In this document: positions 25,351 to 34,310 of the stretch, piece by piece
Numbering within the stretch: position 1 is the stretch's first letter
Layout of the letters: each line of letters starts with the position of its first letter
Source of the DNA: Mesorhizobium sp.
GTDB lineage: Bacteria > Pseudomonadota > Alphaproteobacteria > Rhizobiales > Rhizobiaceae
Assembly: GCF_004963255.1 (NCBI RefSeq)
Contig: NZ_SUGA01000034.1
Coordinates: forward strand, 1-63,801
Length of the DNA stretch: 63,801 nt
Reading direction: 5' to 3'
Notes under the pieces: generated by a model
What the model was told of the DNA's origin: nothing
The model's database searches: none
Seen by the model: the letters and a program-made list of their open reading frames with translations, nothing else
Position numbers and translations under genes: made by a program

Positions 25351-26505
25351 ATGCGGACGGGTCTCACCTCATCGGTGATCTTGCATGCGGTGGCGCTGAC
25401 CTTCGGGCTGTTCACGCTGTCGTCGCCGCCGGCCATGCCGGCCAGTGACGTGGAATCGGTGGCCGTCGATATCGTGCCGATGGAGGCCATCGCCCAGACG
25501 CTGCAGGGCGACAAGAAGGCGGTCATGCATGACAAGCCGGCGCCGGTTCCGACGAAGCGCCCGGATGTCGTTCCCAATGCCCAGAAGGTCGGCGAGAACA
25601 CGGTCGACACCGATAAGCCGGTGACGGACGAAGCCAAGCCGAAGCCGGTCGAGAAGACTGCGGCGCCGCCGCCCGCGCCTACGCCGACCGAGAAGCCGGC
25701 GGTCGAGGACGTGCCGAAGCCGCAGGAGAAGCCGAAGCCGACGCCTGCGACGGAAGTCGCGCCGACGCCGACGCCGAAGGAAGAGGTCAAGCCCGAGCCG
25801 GTCAAGCAGACGGAGCCCAAGCCGACGCCGGCGAAGGAAGCGACGCCGACGCCCGACAAGACCGCGGCCATCCAGAAGGAAGAGGTCAAGCCGGACGCGG
25901 TAGCCGAGGCGATCTCGCAGGATCAGCCGACGGATGAGGCAAAGCTGCCCGATTCAGCGCCCGCGCCGGAAGCACGGCCGAAGCCGCAGCCGCAGCCGGC
26001 CCAGGCCGAGAGCGCCAAGGCGCCGGATCGCAAGGACGCGGAAAAGCCGGTGAAGGAAGCGTCTTCCAAGAAGAAGTCGGACGAGAAGCAGTTCAATGCC
26101 GACGAGATAACGGCGCTGCTCGACAAGCAGAAGCCGTCTGGCGGCGGCGCCAAACGCTCGACGCAGCAGGCTTCGCTGGGCGGCGATAAGGATCAAGGCC
26201 AGAAGCTCTCCAAGTCGGAACAAGGGGCGTTGGAGGATCAGCTCGGCGGTTGCTGGACCCTTCCGGTTGGCCTCGAGGGCTCCGAAAACTTCACCGTGGT
26301 CATCCGTTTCAACCTGAATGCCTCCGGCAAGCTCGAGGGCCGCCCGACCGTCGAGAAGTCCAGCGGCAACCCCCAGTTCGACGCCAGCGCGGTTCGCGCC
26401 GTGCAGAAATGCGATGTCGCAGGTCTGCAGGTTCCCGCCGGAAAGCAGGACATATGGTCTGACGTTCGCGTCAACTTCGATCCAAGAGCGATGCTTGGCC
26501 TGTAG
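25351..26505 (+). CDS. tolA: TolA-like energy-transducing protein
   Basis: A 384-aa protein spanning the periplasm. An N-terminal anchor helix (SSVILHAVALTFGLFTL) is followed by about 250 residues rich in Pro, Lys, Glu and Ala, and a C-terminal TonB/TolA domain (about 295-384: GALEDQLGGCWTLP … SAVRAVQKCDVAGLQVP). The middle is made of PKP/TPA-type repeats, not the long alanine-rich helix of E. coli TolA, giving an extended rod. It connects TolQR to TolB and Pal. The proline richness would make it an EF-P client. Confidence 0.9.
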   Translation: MRTGLTSSVILHAVALTFGLFTLSSPPAMPASDVESVAVDIVPMEAIAQTLQGDKKAVMHDKPAPVPTKRPDVVPNAQKVGENTVDTDKPVTDEAKPKPVEKTAAPPPAPTPTEKPAVEDVPKPQEKPKPTPATEVAPTPTPKEEVKPEPVKQTEPKPTPAKEATPTPDKTAAIQKEEVKPDAVAEAISQDQPTDEAKLPDSAPAPEARPKPQPQPAQAESAKAPDRKDAEKPVKEASSKKKSDEKQFNADEITALLDKQKPSGGGAKRSTQQASLGGDKDQGQKLSKSEQGALEDQLGGCWTLPVGLEGSENFTVVIRFNLNASGKLEGRPTVEKSSGNPQFDASAVRAVQKCDVAGLQVPAGKQDIWSDVRVNFDPRAMLGL

Positions 26506-26544
26506 CCTGAGCACCCAAAAAATCAGCAAGAGAAGCGAGAAGAC

Positions 26545-27858
26545 ATGAAATCCATCCTCAAGCCGCTCCTGATGGTCGCCGCGATGGCGGCAGGCATAAG
26601 TTCTGTCACCACCTTGCCCGCTCAGGCAACTCTTGAGCTGAACGTCAACAAAGGCAATGTCGAGCCGATGCCGATCGCCATCCCTGATTTCCAGGGAGGG
26701 CTTGGTCCGCAGATATCGGAGATCGTGACAGCCGACCTGAAACGGTCGGGGCTGTTCGCGCCGATCGACAAGGCTGCTTTTGTCGAAAAGATCACCAATC
26801 CGGATGCCTCGCCGCGTTATGAGGACTGGAAAGTCATCAACGCGCAGGCGCTGGTGACCGGCAGCGTCAGCAAGGAAGCGGACGGCCGCATCCGCGCCCA
26901 GTACCGGCTGTGGGATATTTTCGGCAACCAGCAGCTGGCGGGTGAGCAGTTTTTCGCCAACGACGCCAATCAGCGCCGTGTCGCGCACATCATCGCCGAT
27001 GCGATCTACGAGAAGATCACCGGCGAGAAAGGCTATTTCGATACACGTGTCGTCTTCGTCGACGAATCCGGCGCCAAGAACGCGCGCAAGAAGCGGCTCG
27101 CCATCATGGACCAGGACGGCGCCAATGTGCGCTACCTGTCGGACGGCCGCGCGATCGTGCTGACGCCGCGCTTCTCGCCGAACCGGCAGGAAATCACCTA
27201 CATGTCCTATGAGAGCGGACAGCCGAAGGTGTATCTTTTGCAGATCGAAACCGGGCAGCGCGAGCTGGTCGGCAATTTCCCCGGCATGACGTTCGCGCCG
27301 CGGTTCTCGCCCGACGGCCAGAAGGTGATCATGAGCCTGCTGCGCGACGACGGCAATTCCAACATCTTCGCCATGGACCTGAGGAGCCGCTCGACCACGC
27401 GGCTCACCGACTCGACCGCGATCGATACCTCGCCGTCCTATTCGCCGGACGGTTCGCAGGTCGTCTTCACCTCCGACCGCGGCGGCGGCAGCGGCCGCTC
27501 GCAGATCTACGTCATGGGTGGCGACGGCTCGAATCCGCATCGCATCTCTTTCGGCGACGGTGTCTATTCGACGCCGGTCTGGTCGCCGCGCGGCGACCTC
27601 ATCGCCTTCACCAAGCAGAGCGGCGGCGAGTTCCAGATCGGCGTCATGAAGACCGACGGCTCTGGCGAGCGCATCCTGTCCTCAGGCTTCCAGCAGGAGG
27701 GCCCGACCTGGGCGCCGAACGGCCGCGTCTTGATGTTCTTCCGCGACTCGGGCGGTGGACCCAAGCTGGTCTCGGTCGATCTTACCGGCCGCAACGAGCA
27801 GCCGATCCCGACCGCGAACTACGCGTCGGATCCGGCGTGGTCGCCGTTGCTTGAGTAG
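26545..27858 (+). CDS. tolB: Periplasmic Tol-Pal protein TolB
   Basis: A 437-aa periplasmic protein with a cleavable signal peptide (MKSILKPLLMVAAMAAG…QA). The N-terminal α/β domain spans about residues 35-165. The six-bladed β-propeller that binds Pal has repeats visible as FSPNRQEITYMS, FSPDGQKVIMSL, YSPDGSQVVFTS, WSPRGDLIAFT and WAPNGRVLMFF. It follows tolA by 39 bases. Confidence 0.97.
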   Translation: MKSILKPLLMVAAMAAGISSVTTLPAQATLELNVNKGNVEPMPIAIPDFQGGLGPQISEIVTADLKRSGLFAPIDKAAFVEKITNPDASPRYEDWKVINAQALVTGSVSKEADGRIRAQYRLWDIFGNQQLAGEQFFANDANQRRVAHIIADAIYEKITGEKGYFDTRVVFVDESGAKNARKKRLAIMDQDGANVRYLSDGRAIVLTPRFSPNRQEITYMSYESGQPKVYLLQIETGQRELVGNFPGMTFAPRFSPDGQKVIMSLLRDDGNSNIFAMDLRSRSTTRLTDSTAIDTSPSYSPDGSQVVFTSDRGGGSGRSQIYVMGGDGSNPHRISFGDGVYSTPVWSPRGDLIAFTKQSGGEFQIGVMKTDGSGERILSSGFQQEGPTWAPNGRVLMFFRDSGGGPKLVSVDLTGRNEQPIPTANYASDPAWSPLLE

Positions 27859-28124
27859 GAACTGGAGAACTGAGGAATTGAAGAACTGAGGAAGAAAGCC
27901 CCGGCTCTCAATTTCTTAGTGCCATTTTCCACGGCATGGTCGCGTTTTGGCCGCATTTCCGCCTACGGTCCGCGCGCATTGTCGATCTTGGTAAATGCGT
28001 GGATGCGTAACGGCCGAGGACGGCGGCCGAAACCAAAAATTAACCGTGTTTCTTGAATGCCGGTTAACCCAAACGTGGTTACTGGGTGATCAACGAAATC
28101 ACTCGAATGCGAAGGAGAGGCGGC

Positions 28125-28631
28125 ATGGGCCGTATCGCAGCACTTACCCGAAACCCGGCCATGATCGCGCTGGTGGCGGCTCTCGCCATCACCGGTTGCG
28201 CCTCGAAAAAGACCCCGAACAGCGCGGCCGATCTCGGCCTCAACGGCGCCGGCGCCGCCACGCCGGGATCCGCACAGGACTTCACCGTCAATATCGGCGA
28301 CCGCATCTTCTTCGACACCGACTCCTCGTCGATCCGCGCTGACGCGCAGACCACGCTGGCGCGCCAGGCGCAGTGGCTCAACCAGTATCGCCAATACGCG
28401 ATCGTCATCGAAGGCCATGCCGACGAGCGCGGCACGCGTGAGTACAATCTGGCGCTGGGCGCCCGCCGCGCCGCCGCCACACGCGACTTCCTGGTTTCCA
28501 AGGGCGTCTCCGCCAGCCGCCTGAAGACCATCTCCTACGGCAAGGAGCGTCCGGTCGCGGTCTGCGACGACATCTCCTGCTGGTCGCAGAACCGCCGCGC
28601 CGTCACCACGCTGTCGGGCGCCGGTTCCTAA
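28125..28631 (+). CDS. pal: Peptidoglycan-associated lipoprotein Pal
   Basis: A 168-aa outer-membrane lipoprotein that tethers the outer membrane to peptidoglycan. The signal peptide ends in lipobox ITGC. The OmpA domain has the DAP-binding motif VIEGHADERGTREYNLALGARR and the closing SQNRRAVTTL. ATG 28125 is preceded by AAGGAGAGG. The 266 bases after tolB suggest it can have its own promoter. The gene is followed by a strong terminator. Confidence 0.96.
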   Translation: MGRIAALTRNPAMIALVAALAITGCASKKTPNSAADLGLNGAGAATPGSAQDFTVNIGDRIFFDTDSSSIRADAQTTLARQAQWLNQYRQYAIVIEGHADERGTREYNLALGARRAAATRDFLVSKGVSASRLKTISYGKERPVAVCDDISCWSQNRRAVTTLSGAGS

Positions 28632-28694
28632 GCCTCGCGCCGCGGCGTCGGTTCCCGCAGTCCGCGGCGACAAAAATACAACATCCCGGAAATG

Positions 28695-28720
28695 AAAGGC
28701 GGCCTCAGGGCCGCCTTTTT
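28695..28720 (+). terminator. Rho-independent terminator after pal
   Basis: AAAGGCGGCC-TCAG-GGCCGCCTTTTT: a 10-bp perfect stem with a T-run, 64 bases after the pal stop and before cpoB. Confidence 0.9.
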
Positions 28721-28846
28721 CATTTGCAACATCGCGAAACAAAATTTGGCCGAAGTCTCGCGCCCTGCTATGAGCGCGAGGGCGCTTCCTCCCCCCGTTT
28801 TGATTTGGAAAGGCGCATCAGGCCAACACCCACCGCGAGAGACAGA

Positions 28847-30001
28847 ATGCATTTTAGAACGGTCCTGAGCGGCACGCTTGCGCTGCTGCTCGTATCAAGC
28901 CTCCCAAGCCTCGCCGCGTCGGCCGACAGCGCCGGGCAGGCTTCCGGCAGCGGCTTTACCTTTCACCTACCGACGCTCGGCATCTTCGGTGACAAGAAGA
29001 AGCCTGAACAGGCACAGATCGCGCAGGATAGTGGCGGCGGCGTGACTGGTCTGGAAGACCAGCTGCGTCAGCTGAACGGCAAGATCGAGGAGATGAATTT
29101 CCAGATCCTGCAGATGCAGGAACAGATCCGAAAGCAGCAGGAAGACAATGAATTCCGCTTCCAGCAGCTCGAGGGCGGTTCGCAAGGCGGCGCCAAGCCG
29201 ACCGGGCAGAAGAAATCGGAAGCGGCGCCTCAGGACGGAACCGGCGGCAACACCAACCTCGGCGATGCCGGCACCGGGGATTCCGGCACCGGCGACTCTG
29301 GAACCGATAATAGCGTCGCCCAGGCTCCGGCGACGCAGGCCGACACCGGCGGCCAAAATGGCGACGGCAAGACGGTCGGCGACGTCATCGTGGAATCGCA
29401 GACCGGCGATCCAGGCAAGCTGATCACCGGCGCGCCGCCGAAGAATTTCGGCACCATCACCGTCGACAAGAACGGCAATGTCGTCAATGCCGAGACCGGC
29501 CCGCAAGCTAGCGCGCCGGTGCAGGCTCCCGCGGCCACGGCAAGCTCTCCTTCCGCCGAGACGCCGGCCAAGAAGAACAAGTCCGGCGACACGCAAGTCG
29601 CGGCCCTGCCGTCGACCAACGATCCTGACGAGCTCTACCGCAATTCCTACCAGTTCATCCTGTCGGGCGATTACCCGACCGCAGAGCAGGGTTTTCGTGA
29701 CCATATCTCCCGCTTCCCCAAGGACGCGAAGGCGGCGGACGCGCATTACTGGCTGGGCGAGTCGCTACTTGGCCAGCAGAAATACCGTGATGCGGCGGAG
29801 GTCTTCCTTGCCGCCAGCAAGGACTACCCGAAGGCCAAGAAGGCGCCCGATATGCTGCTCAAGCTCGGCGTCTCGCTGGTGGGGCTGAAGCAGAACGACG
29901 TCGCCTGCGCCACCTTCAACGAGATCGGCAAGCGCTATCCGGACGTTTCCGGCACGCTCAAGGAACGCATCAAGCAGGAAAAGGCACTGGCGGCGTGCTG
30001 A
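28847..30001 (+). CDS. cpoB: Cell division coordinator CpoB (YbgF)
   Basis: A 384-aa periplasmic protein that links peptidoglycan synthesis with Tol-driven constriction. A signal peptide comes first; a trimerising coiled coil follows (VTGLEDQLRQLNGKIEEMNF); then a long Gly/Thr/Asp-rich linker (GDAGTGDSGTGDSGTDNS). C-terminal TPR repeats (about 265-384) have DELYRNSYQFILSGDYPTAE and DAHYWLGESLLGQQKYRDAA. The linker is far longer than in E. coli. The start at 28847 is the first ATG with a signal peptide. Its stop overlaps the tilS start. Confidence 0.92.
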   Translation: MHFRTVLSGTLALLLVSSLPSLAASADSAGQASGSGFTFHLPTLGIFGDKKKPEQAQIAQDSGGGVTGLEDQLRQLNGKIEEMNFQILQMQEQIRKQQEDNEFRFQQLEGGSQGGAKPTGQKKSEAAPQDGTGGNTNLGDAGTGDSGTGDSGTDNSVAQAPATQADTGGQNGDGKTVGDVIVESQTGDPGKLITGAPPKNFGTITVDKNGNVVNAETGPQASAPVQAPAATASSPSAETPAKKNKSGDTQVAALPSTNDPDELYRNSYQFILSGDYPTAEQGFRDHISRFPKDAKAADAHYWLGESLLGQQKYRDAAEVFLAASKDYPKAKKAPDMLLKLGVSLVGLKQNDVACATFNEIGKRYPDVSGTLKERIKQEKALAAC

Positions 30002-31371
30002 CGCCTGATACCAAAGCCAACCTCTCAGACCGCCTTTTCTTCGACCTGGACTTTTCGACCGGCGCCGTTGCAGCCGTGTCCGGCGGCAGTGACTCGACCG
30101 CCCTGCTCCTCCTTCTCAAAGATCACCTCGACCGGACCGCACCGGGCGCCAGGCTGCTCGCGGTGACGATCGATCATGGTTTGCGGCCGGATTCGGCCAT
30201 GGAGGCGCGCCAGGTTGCCGATTTCTGCGCCGAGCGCGGCATTGCGCATCGCATTCTCGCCTGGCGCGGCGACAAGCCCGCGAGCGGGCTGCCGGCCGCC
30301 GCGCGCGAGGCGCGCTACAGGCTGCTGGCGCAAGCAGCAGGCGCCGAAGGCATCACGCTGATCCTGACCGGCCACACCGCCGACGACCAGGCCGAGACGG
30401 TGCTGATGCGGCAGGCACGCGACGATGACGGCCGCGGCCTTGCCGGCATGGCACCCGCCACGCTGCATGACTGGCGCACCTGGATCGTCCGGCCGCTGCT
30501 CGGCACAAGGCGCGCTGCGCTGCGCGACATGCTGCGGCATCGCGACGTCGGCTGGATCGAGGACCCGACCAATGTGGACGTCCGCTTCGAGCGGCCGCGC
30601 ATGCGCGCGGCGCTCGCGCACGGCGAAGGCGAACGGCGCATTGCCGAGGCGCTGACGCGGTCGGCCCAGGCGGCACGCGAGCGCCACGACATCGGCCGCC
30701 GCGCCGCCAAGCTCATCGACGCGTTCGCCAGCAGACCGGTTCCGGGTCTCATCCGCCTCGATCGCGATTTCGCTGGGCATAAGGACGGCCAAGCGGCCAT
30801 CTATGCGCTGCGCATCCTGCTGGCCACGGTTGGCGGCATGTCGTTCCTAGCCGACGAGGCGCGTTGCGCCGCATTGCTTGCCCGCCTGCGCTCCGCGCCC
30901 CTTTGCGCCACATTGTCGCGGACGGTGGTCGACGCCCGCCGGTCCGGCATCTTCCTTCGCCGGGAGAACCGCAACCTGCCCGCCCCCGCTCCACCGGTAG
31001 ACAACCAGCTTTGGGACAACCGCCGTCGCATCACTTTGAAAGACGGGTCGGGCGATTTGGTGATCGCGCCGCTGGGCCCTGCCGCCGCCAGTAAAGCGCC
31101 CTTCAGCGAGGATGTTTCACAAAGCCTTTCACGCGCGGCGCTTGCCGCGGAGCCAGCGCTATGGTGCGGCGGCAAGCACCTTGATTTCGCTGGCGGCGAT
31201 GCCGGCCCGCAATCGGTGTCGATCGTTCCGGCGGTTGCCCCTTTCGCGCGCTTCCTGCCGTGCTTCGACATTGAACCCGCCACCGCCGTCGCGATGCTCG
31301 TCGCAGCGCCGCCGACGCCGGCGCCGCCATTCCATGGCCATGATGGTGGGCGAGGGTGGGCGAAAGCTTAA
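29995..31371 (+). CDS. tilS: tRNA(Ile)-lysidine synthase TilS
   Basis: An ATP-dependent enzyme converting C34 of the CAU-anticodon tRNA-Ile to lysidine, needed to read AUA codons. The PP-loop SGGSDS is at residues 29-34; DHGLRPDS, GHTADDQAET and WIEDPTNVDVRFERPRMR are family motifs. Its 458 aa include a diverged C-terminal region. The GTG start at 29995 overlaps the cpoB stop by 7 bases, so the genes are translationally coupled. Confidence 0.94.
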   Translation: MLTPDTKANLSDRLFFDLDFSTGAVAAVSGGSDSTALLLLLKDHLDRTAPGARLLAVTIDHGLRPDSAMEARQVADFCAERGIAHRILAWRGDKPASGLPAAAREARYRLLAQAAGAEGITLILTGHTADDQAETVLMRQARDDDGRGLAGMAPATLHDWRTWIVRPLLGTRRAALRDMLRHRDVGWIEDPTNVDVRFERPRMRAALAHGEGERRIAEALTRSAQAARERHDIGRRAAKLIDAFASRPVPGLIRLDRDFAGHKDGQAAIYALRILLATVGGMSFLADEARCAALLARLRSAPLCATLSRTVVDARRSGIFLRRENRNLPAPAPPVDNQLWDNRRRITLKDGSGDLVIAPLGPAAASKAPFSEDVSQSLSRAALAAEPALWCGGKHLDFAGGDAGPQSVSIVPAVAPFARFLPCFDIEPATAVAMLVAAPPTPAPPFHGHDGGRGWAKA

Positions 31372-31474
31372 CCGATACGTGCTGTTCTGCTTGGCAAGGG
31401 GTGACGCTCTCCCTATGTTAGGCCAAGCTTCTCCATCATCGCGGGCTCGCAGGCGGGCCTCAACAGGACAATAG

Positions 31475-33409
31475 ATGAATCCGAACTATCGCAACCTCGC
31501 GCTCTGGGCGATCATAGCGGTCCTGCTCATCGCCCTGTTCAATCTGTTCCAGACGCCCCAGACGCGCGGTGCAACGACGGATATTCCCTATTCGCAGTTC
31601 CTGCAGGACGTCGCCTCCGGCCGGGTCAAGAGCGTGACCATCGCGGGTGCCCGCGTCTTCGGCAACTACACGGACAACGCCAACGGCTTCCAGACTTATT
31701 CGCCGGGCGACCCGTCGCTGGTTTCCAGGCTGCAGGACAAGAACGTCACCATCACCGCCAAGCCTGAGACCGACGGCTCCAACTCGCTTTTCGGCTATCT
31801 GATTTCGTGGCTGCCGATGATCCTGATCCTCGGCGTGTGGATATTCTTCATGCGCCAGATGCAGTCCGGCTCCGGAAGAGCGATGGGCTTCGGCAAGTCG
31901 AAGGCCAAGCTTCTGACGGAGGCGCATGGCCGCGTCACCTTCCAGGATGTCGCCGGCGTCGACGAAGCCAAGGAAGACCTCGAAGAGATCGTCGAGTTTC
32001 TGCGCGATCCGCAGAAGTTCCAGCGCCTCGGCGGCAAGATCCCGCGCGGCGTGCTGCTGGTCGGCCCGCCCGGCACCGGCAAGACGCTGCTCGCGCGCTC
32101 GGTCGCCGGCGAGGCCAATGTGCCGTTCTTCACCATTTCCGGCTCGGACTTTGTCGAGATGTTCGTCGGCGTCGGCGCGAGCCGCGTGCGCGACATGTTC
32201 GACCAGGCCAAGAAGAACGCGCCCTGCATCATCTTCATCGATGAAATCGACGCGGTCGGCCGTCATCGCGGCGCCGGTCTCGGCGGCGGCAATGACGAGC
32301 GCGAGCAGACGCTGAACCAGCTGCTGGTCGAGATGGACGGCTTCGAGTCGAACGAGTCGATCATCCTGATCGCCGCCACCAACCGGCCCGACGTGCTCGA
32401 CCCGGCGCTGCTGAGGCCCGGCCGCTTCGACCGCCAGGTCGTGGTGCCGAACCCCGACATCGTCGGCCGCGAGAAGATCCTCAAGGTGCATGTGCGCAAC
32501 GTGCCGCTGGCGCCCAATGTCGACCTCAAGGTCATCGCGCGCGGCACGCCCGGCTTCTCCGGCGCCGACCTGATGAATCTCGTCAACGAATCCGCGCTGA
32601 TGGCGGCGCGCCGCAACAAGCGGCTGGTCACCATGGCCGAGTTCGAGGACGCCAAGGACAAGATCATGATGGGCGCCGAGCGCCGCTCGTCGGCGATGAC
32701 GCAGGCCGAGAAGGAGCTGACCGCCTATCACGAGGCCGGCCACGCCATCCTGGCGCTCAACGTGCCGACGGCGGACCCGCTGCACAAGGCGACCATCATC
32801 CCGCGCGGCCGCGCGCTCGGCATGGTCATGCAGTTGCCGGAAGGCGACCGCTATTCAATGAGCTACAAATACATGATCTCGCGGCTCGCGATCATGATGG
32901 GCGGCCGCGTCGCCGAGGAGTTCAAGTTCGGCAAGGAGAATATCACTTCCGGCGCCTCCTCCGACATCGAGCAGGCGACCAAGCTGGCGCGCGCCATGGT
33001 CACGCGCTGGGGCTTCTCCGACAAGCTCGGCCATGTCGCCTATGGCGACAACCAGGAAGAGGTCTTCCTCGGACATTCGGTCGCGCGCACGCAAAACATC
33101 TCGGAAGAGACGGCGCAGATCATCGATGCCGAGGTGCGGCGGCTGATCGACGATGCCTATTCGACGGCGAAGGCCATCCTGACCAAGAAGAAGAAGGAAT
33201 GGATCGCGCTCGCCGAGGGACTGCTCGAATACGAGACGCTGTCGGGCGAAGAGATCAAGCAGCTGATCGCGGGCAACAAGCCAGCCCGCGACCTTGGCGA
33301 CGACACCCCGCCTAGCCGGGGCTCTGCGGTGCCGAAGGCCGGCACGGGCGGTCGCCGCAAGAAGGGTCCTGAGCCCGAAGGCGGCATGGAACCGCAGCCG
33401 TCAAGCTGA
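31475..33409 (+). CDS. ftsH: ATP-dependent zinc metalloprotease FtsH
   Basis: A 644-aa membrane AAA protease that degrades misplaced membrane proteins and regulators such as RpoH and LpxC-type targets. Two N-terminal transmembrane helices (about 8-25 and 108-128) flank a periplasmic domain. The AAA module has Walker A GPPGTGKT near 197, Walker B IIFIDEIDAVG and the SRH segment. The zinc motif YHEAGHAIL starts near 418. The C-terminus ends in a basic, disordered tail (TGGRRKKGPEPEGG). It is the last gene of the block before its terminator. Confidence 0.97.
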   Translation: MNPNYRNLALWAIIAVLLIALFNLFQTPQTRGATTDIPYSQFLQDVASGRVKSVTIAGARVFGNYTDNANGFQTYSPGDPSLVSRLQDKNVTITAKPETDGSNSLFGYLISWLPMILILGVWIFFMRQMQSGSGRAMGFGKSKAKLLTEAHGRVTFQDVAGVDEAKEDLEEIVEFLRDPQKFQRLGGKIPRGVLLVGPPGTGKTLLARSVAGEANVPFFTISGSDFVEMFVGVGASRVRDMFDQAKKNAPCIIFIDEIDAVGRHRGAGLGGGNDEREQTLNQLLVEMDGFESNESIILIAATNRPDVLDPALLRPGRFDRQVVVPNPDIVGREKILKVHVRNVPLAPNVDLKVIARGTPGFSGADLMNLVNESALMAARRNKRLVTMAEFEDAKDKIMMGAERRSSAMTQAEKELTAYHEAGHAILALNVPTADPLHKATIIPRGRALGMVMQLPEGDRYSMSYKYMISRLAIMMGGRVAEEFKFGKENITSGASSDIEQATKLARAMVTRWGFSDKLGHVAYGDNQEEVFLGHSVARTQNISEETAQIIDAEVRRLIDDAYSTAKAILTKKKKEWIALAEGLLEYETLSGEEIKQLIAGNKPARDLGDDTPPSRGSAVPKAGTGGRRKKGPEPEGGMEPQPSS

Positions 33410-33428
33410 GGTTCGGCAAACGATAGAC

Positions 33429-33456
33429 AAACGCCGCGGATCAAACCGCGGCGTTT
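33429..33456 (+). terminator. Rho-independent terminator after ftsH
   Basis: AAACGCCGCGG-ATCAAA-CCGCGGCGTTT with further Ts: an 11-bp perfect stem, 20 bases past the ftsH stop. Confidence 0.9.
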
Positions 33457-33517
33457 TGCTTTTGAGCTCCGTCCTGCACGCTGGCGATTGGGGAGAGGGC
33501 TGCGCGACAGCAAGCGA

Positions 33518-33970
33518 TCAGCTCTTCAGCCGTGCATTGCAGAGGCTGTAGTAGCCGCCGCCCTTCTGGATCCAGCGAAGGCCGTTCAACGTACCCGCCT
33601 CCTTGTTGTCGTGGTAACCCTGCAGGCAGGTCTTCATCCGGGCCTTCGCGGGCTTTTCGGTCTTGAACTCGGCGGCGAGGGTGGTCGGGAATGTCACACC
33701 CGCCGGCGCCACAGTGGGGGTGACCGCCGCGCTGGTGTCTTTTTCTGCTGGCTCCGCGGTTTTGACCGAATCCGCGCTGACACTCTCCGGGGCGGACGTC
33801 GCGCATTTCTCCTTGCGGAAAGCGGCCCAGTCCATGCCGTTCAAAGTGCCGCCTTCCTTGGCTGCCCGATAAGTCTCGCCGCATTCCTTCATCGTCAGTG
33901 CGCTCGCAGGTGAAGCGCTCCAAGCGACCAGTGCCGTCACAGCCAACGCCGCCAATTTCAAACTGAACAT
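33518..33970 (-). CDS. Secreted protein with two Cys-paired LNG repeats (paralog 1)
   Basis: A 150-aa exported protein of unknown function. A signal peptide ends near SPASA. One repeat spans residues 26-56 (TMKECGETYRAAKEGGTLNG…FRKEKC, cysteines 30 and 56). A linker follows, then a C-terminal version at 112-150 (CLQGYHDNKEAGTLNGLRW…YYSLCNARLKS, cysteines 115 and 144). The same C-terminus and repeat occur in the larger paralog at 34311-35177, so they arose by duplication. The paired cysteines suggest a disulfide per repeat. AGGAGG precedes the start. The pair sits in inverse orientation between ftsH and glmM. Confidence 0.8.
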   Translation of the reverse strand: MFSLKLAALAVTALVAWSASPASALTMKECGETYRAAKEGGTLNGMDWAAFRKEKCATSAPESVSADSVKTAEPAEKDTSAAVTPTVAPAGVTFPTTLAAEFKTEKPAKARMKTCLQGYHDNKEAGTLNGLRWIQKGGGYYSLCNARLKS

Positions 33971-34007
33971 TGAGACCCTCCTGGTTGATAATAGGTTGAC
34001 GTCTTTT

Positions 34008-34036
34008 TGTATACTGTTTGTTCTCTATATGTTCAA
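34008..34036 (-). promoter_or_regulatory. Sigma70-type promoter of paralog 1
   Basis: On the minus strand TTGAAC (34031-34036), a 17-bp spacer, then TATACA (34008-34013), about 38 bases before the start codon. The surroundings are unusually AT-rich for this genome, consistent with strong expression. Confidence 0.7.
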
Positions 34037-34126
34037 CTAGAATCTTTGCGGCTACGGACAAGCCTGGCGGTGGGCAGTGTGGGCGAACCGATGATAACGA
34101 CAGTCCTGCTGTATGCAGATGCGAGC

Positions 34127-34230
34127 TAAAGCATGTCTTCCGAAAGTGGAACCGGTTTCGGGATAAAGACATTCATAAAATCAAAGACCTGAAGCGCATG
34201 GAGCGAATCCGAAGGATCGCGACGCGCTAG
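34127..34230 (-). repeat. Dispersed ~100-bp intergenic repeat, inverted copy
   Basis: The reverse complement reads CTAGCGCGTCGCGATCCTTC … CCGGTTCCACTTTCGG … ACATGCTTTAG and aligns along its length with the 5092-5189 copy. It fills most of the gap between the two Cys-repeat paralogs. Confidence 0.8.
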
Positions 34231-34254
34231 GCCGCGGGCGTCTTCGCGCGCAAT

Positions 34255-34290
34255 AAAAAGCCCGCGCATGTTGCGATGCGCGGGTCTTTT
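34255..34290 (-). terminator. Terminator of paralog 2
   Basis: CCCGCGCAT (34261-34269) pairs with ATGCGCGGG (34276-34284), flanked by A/T runs on both sides, so it could work in both directions. It lies just past the stop of the 34311-35177 gene. Confidence 0.8.
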
Positions 34291-34310
34291 CTCTTCGAAT
34301 AATTAGGCGA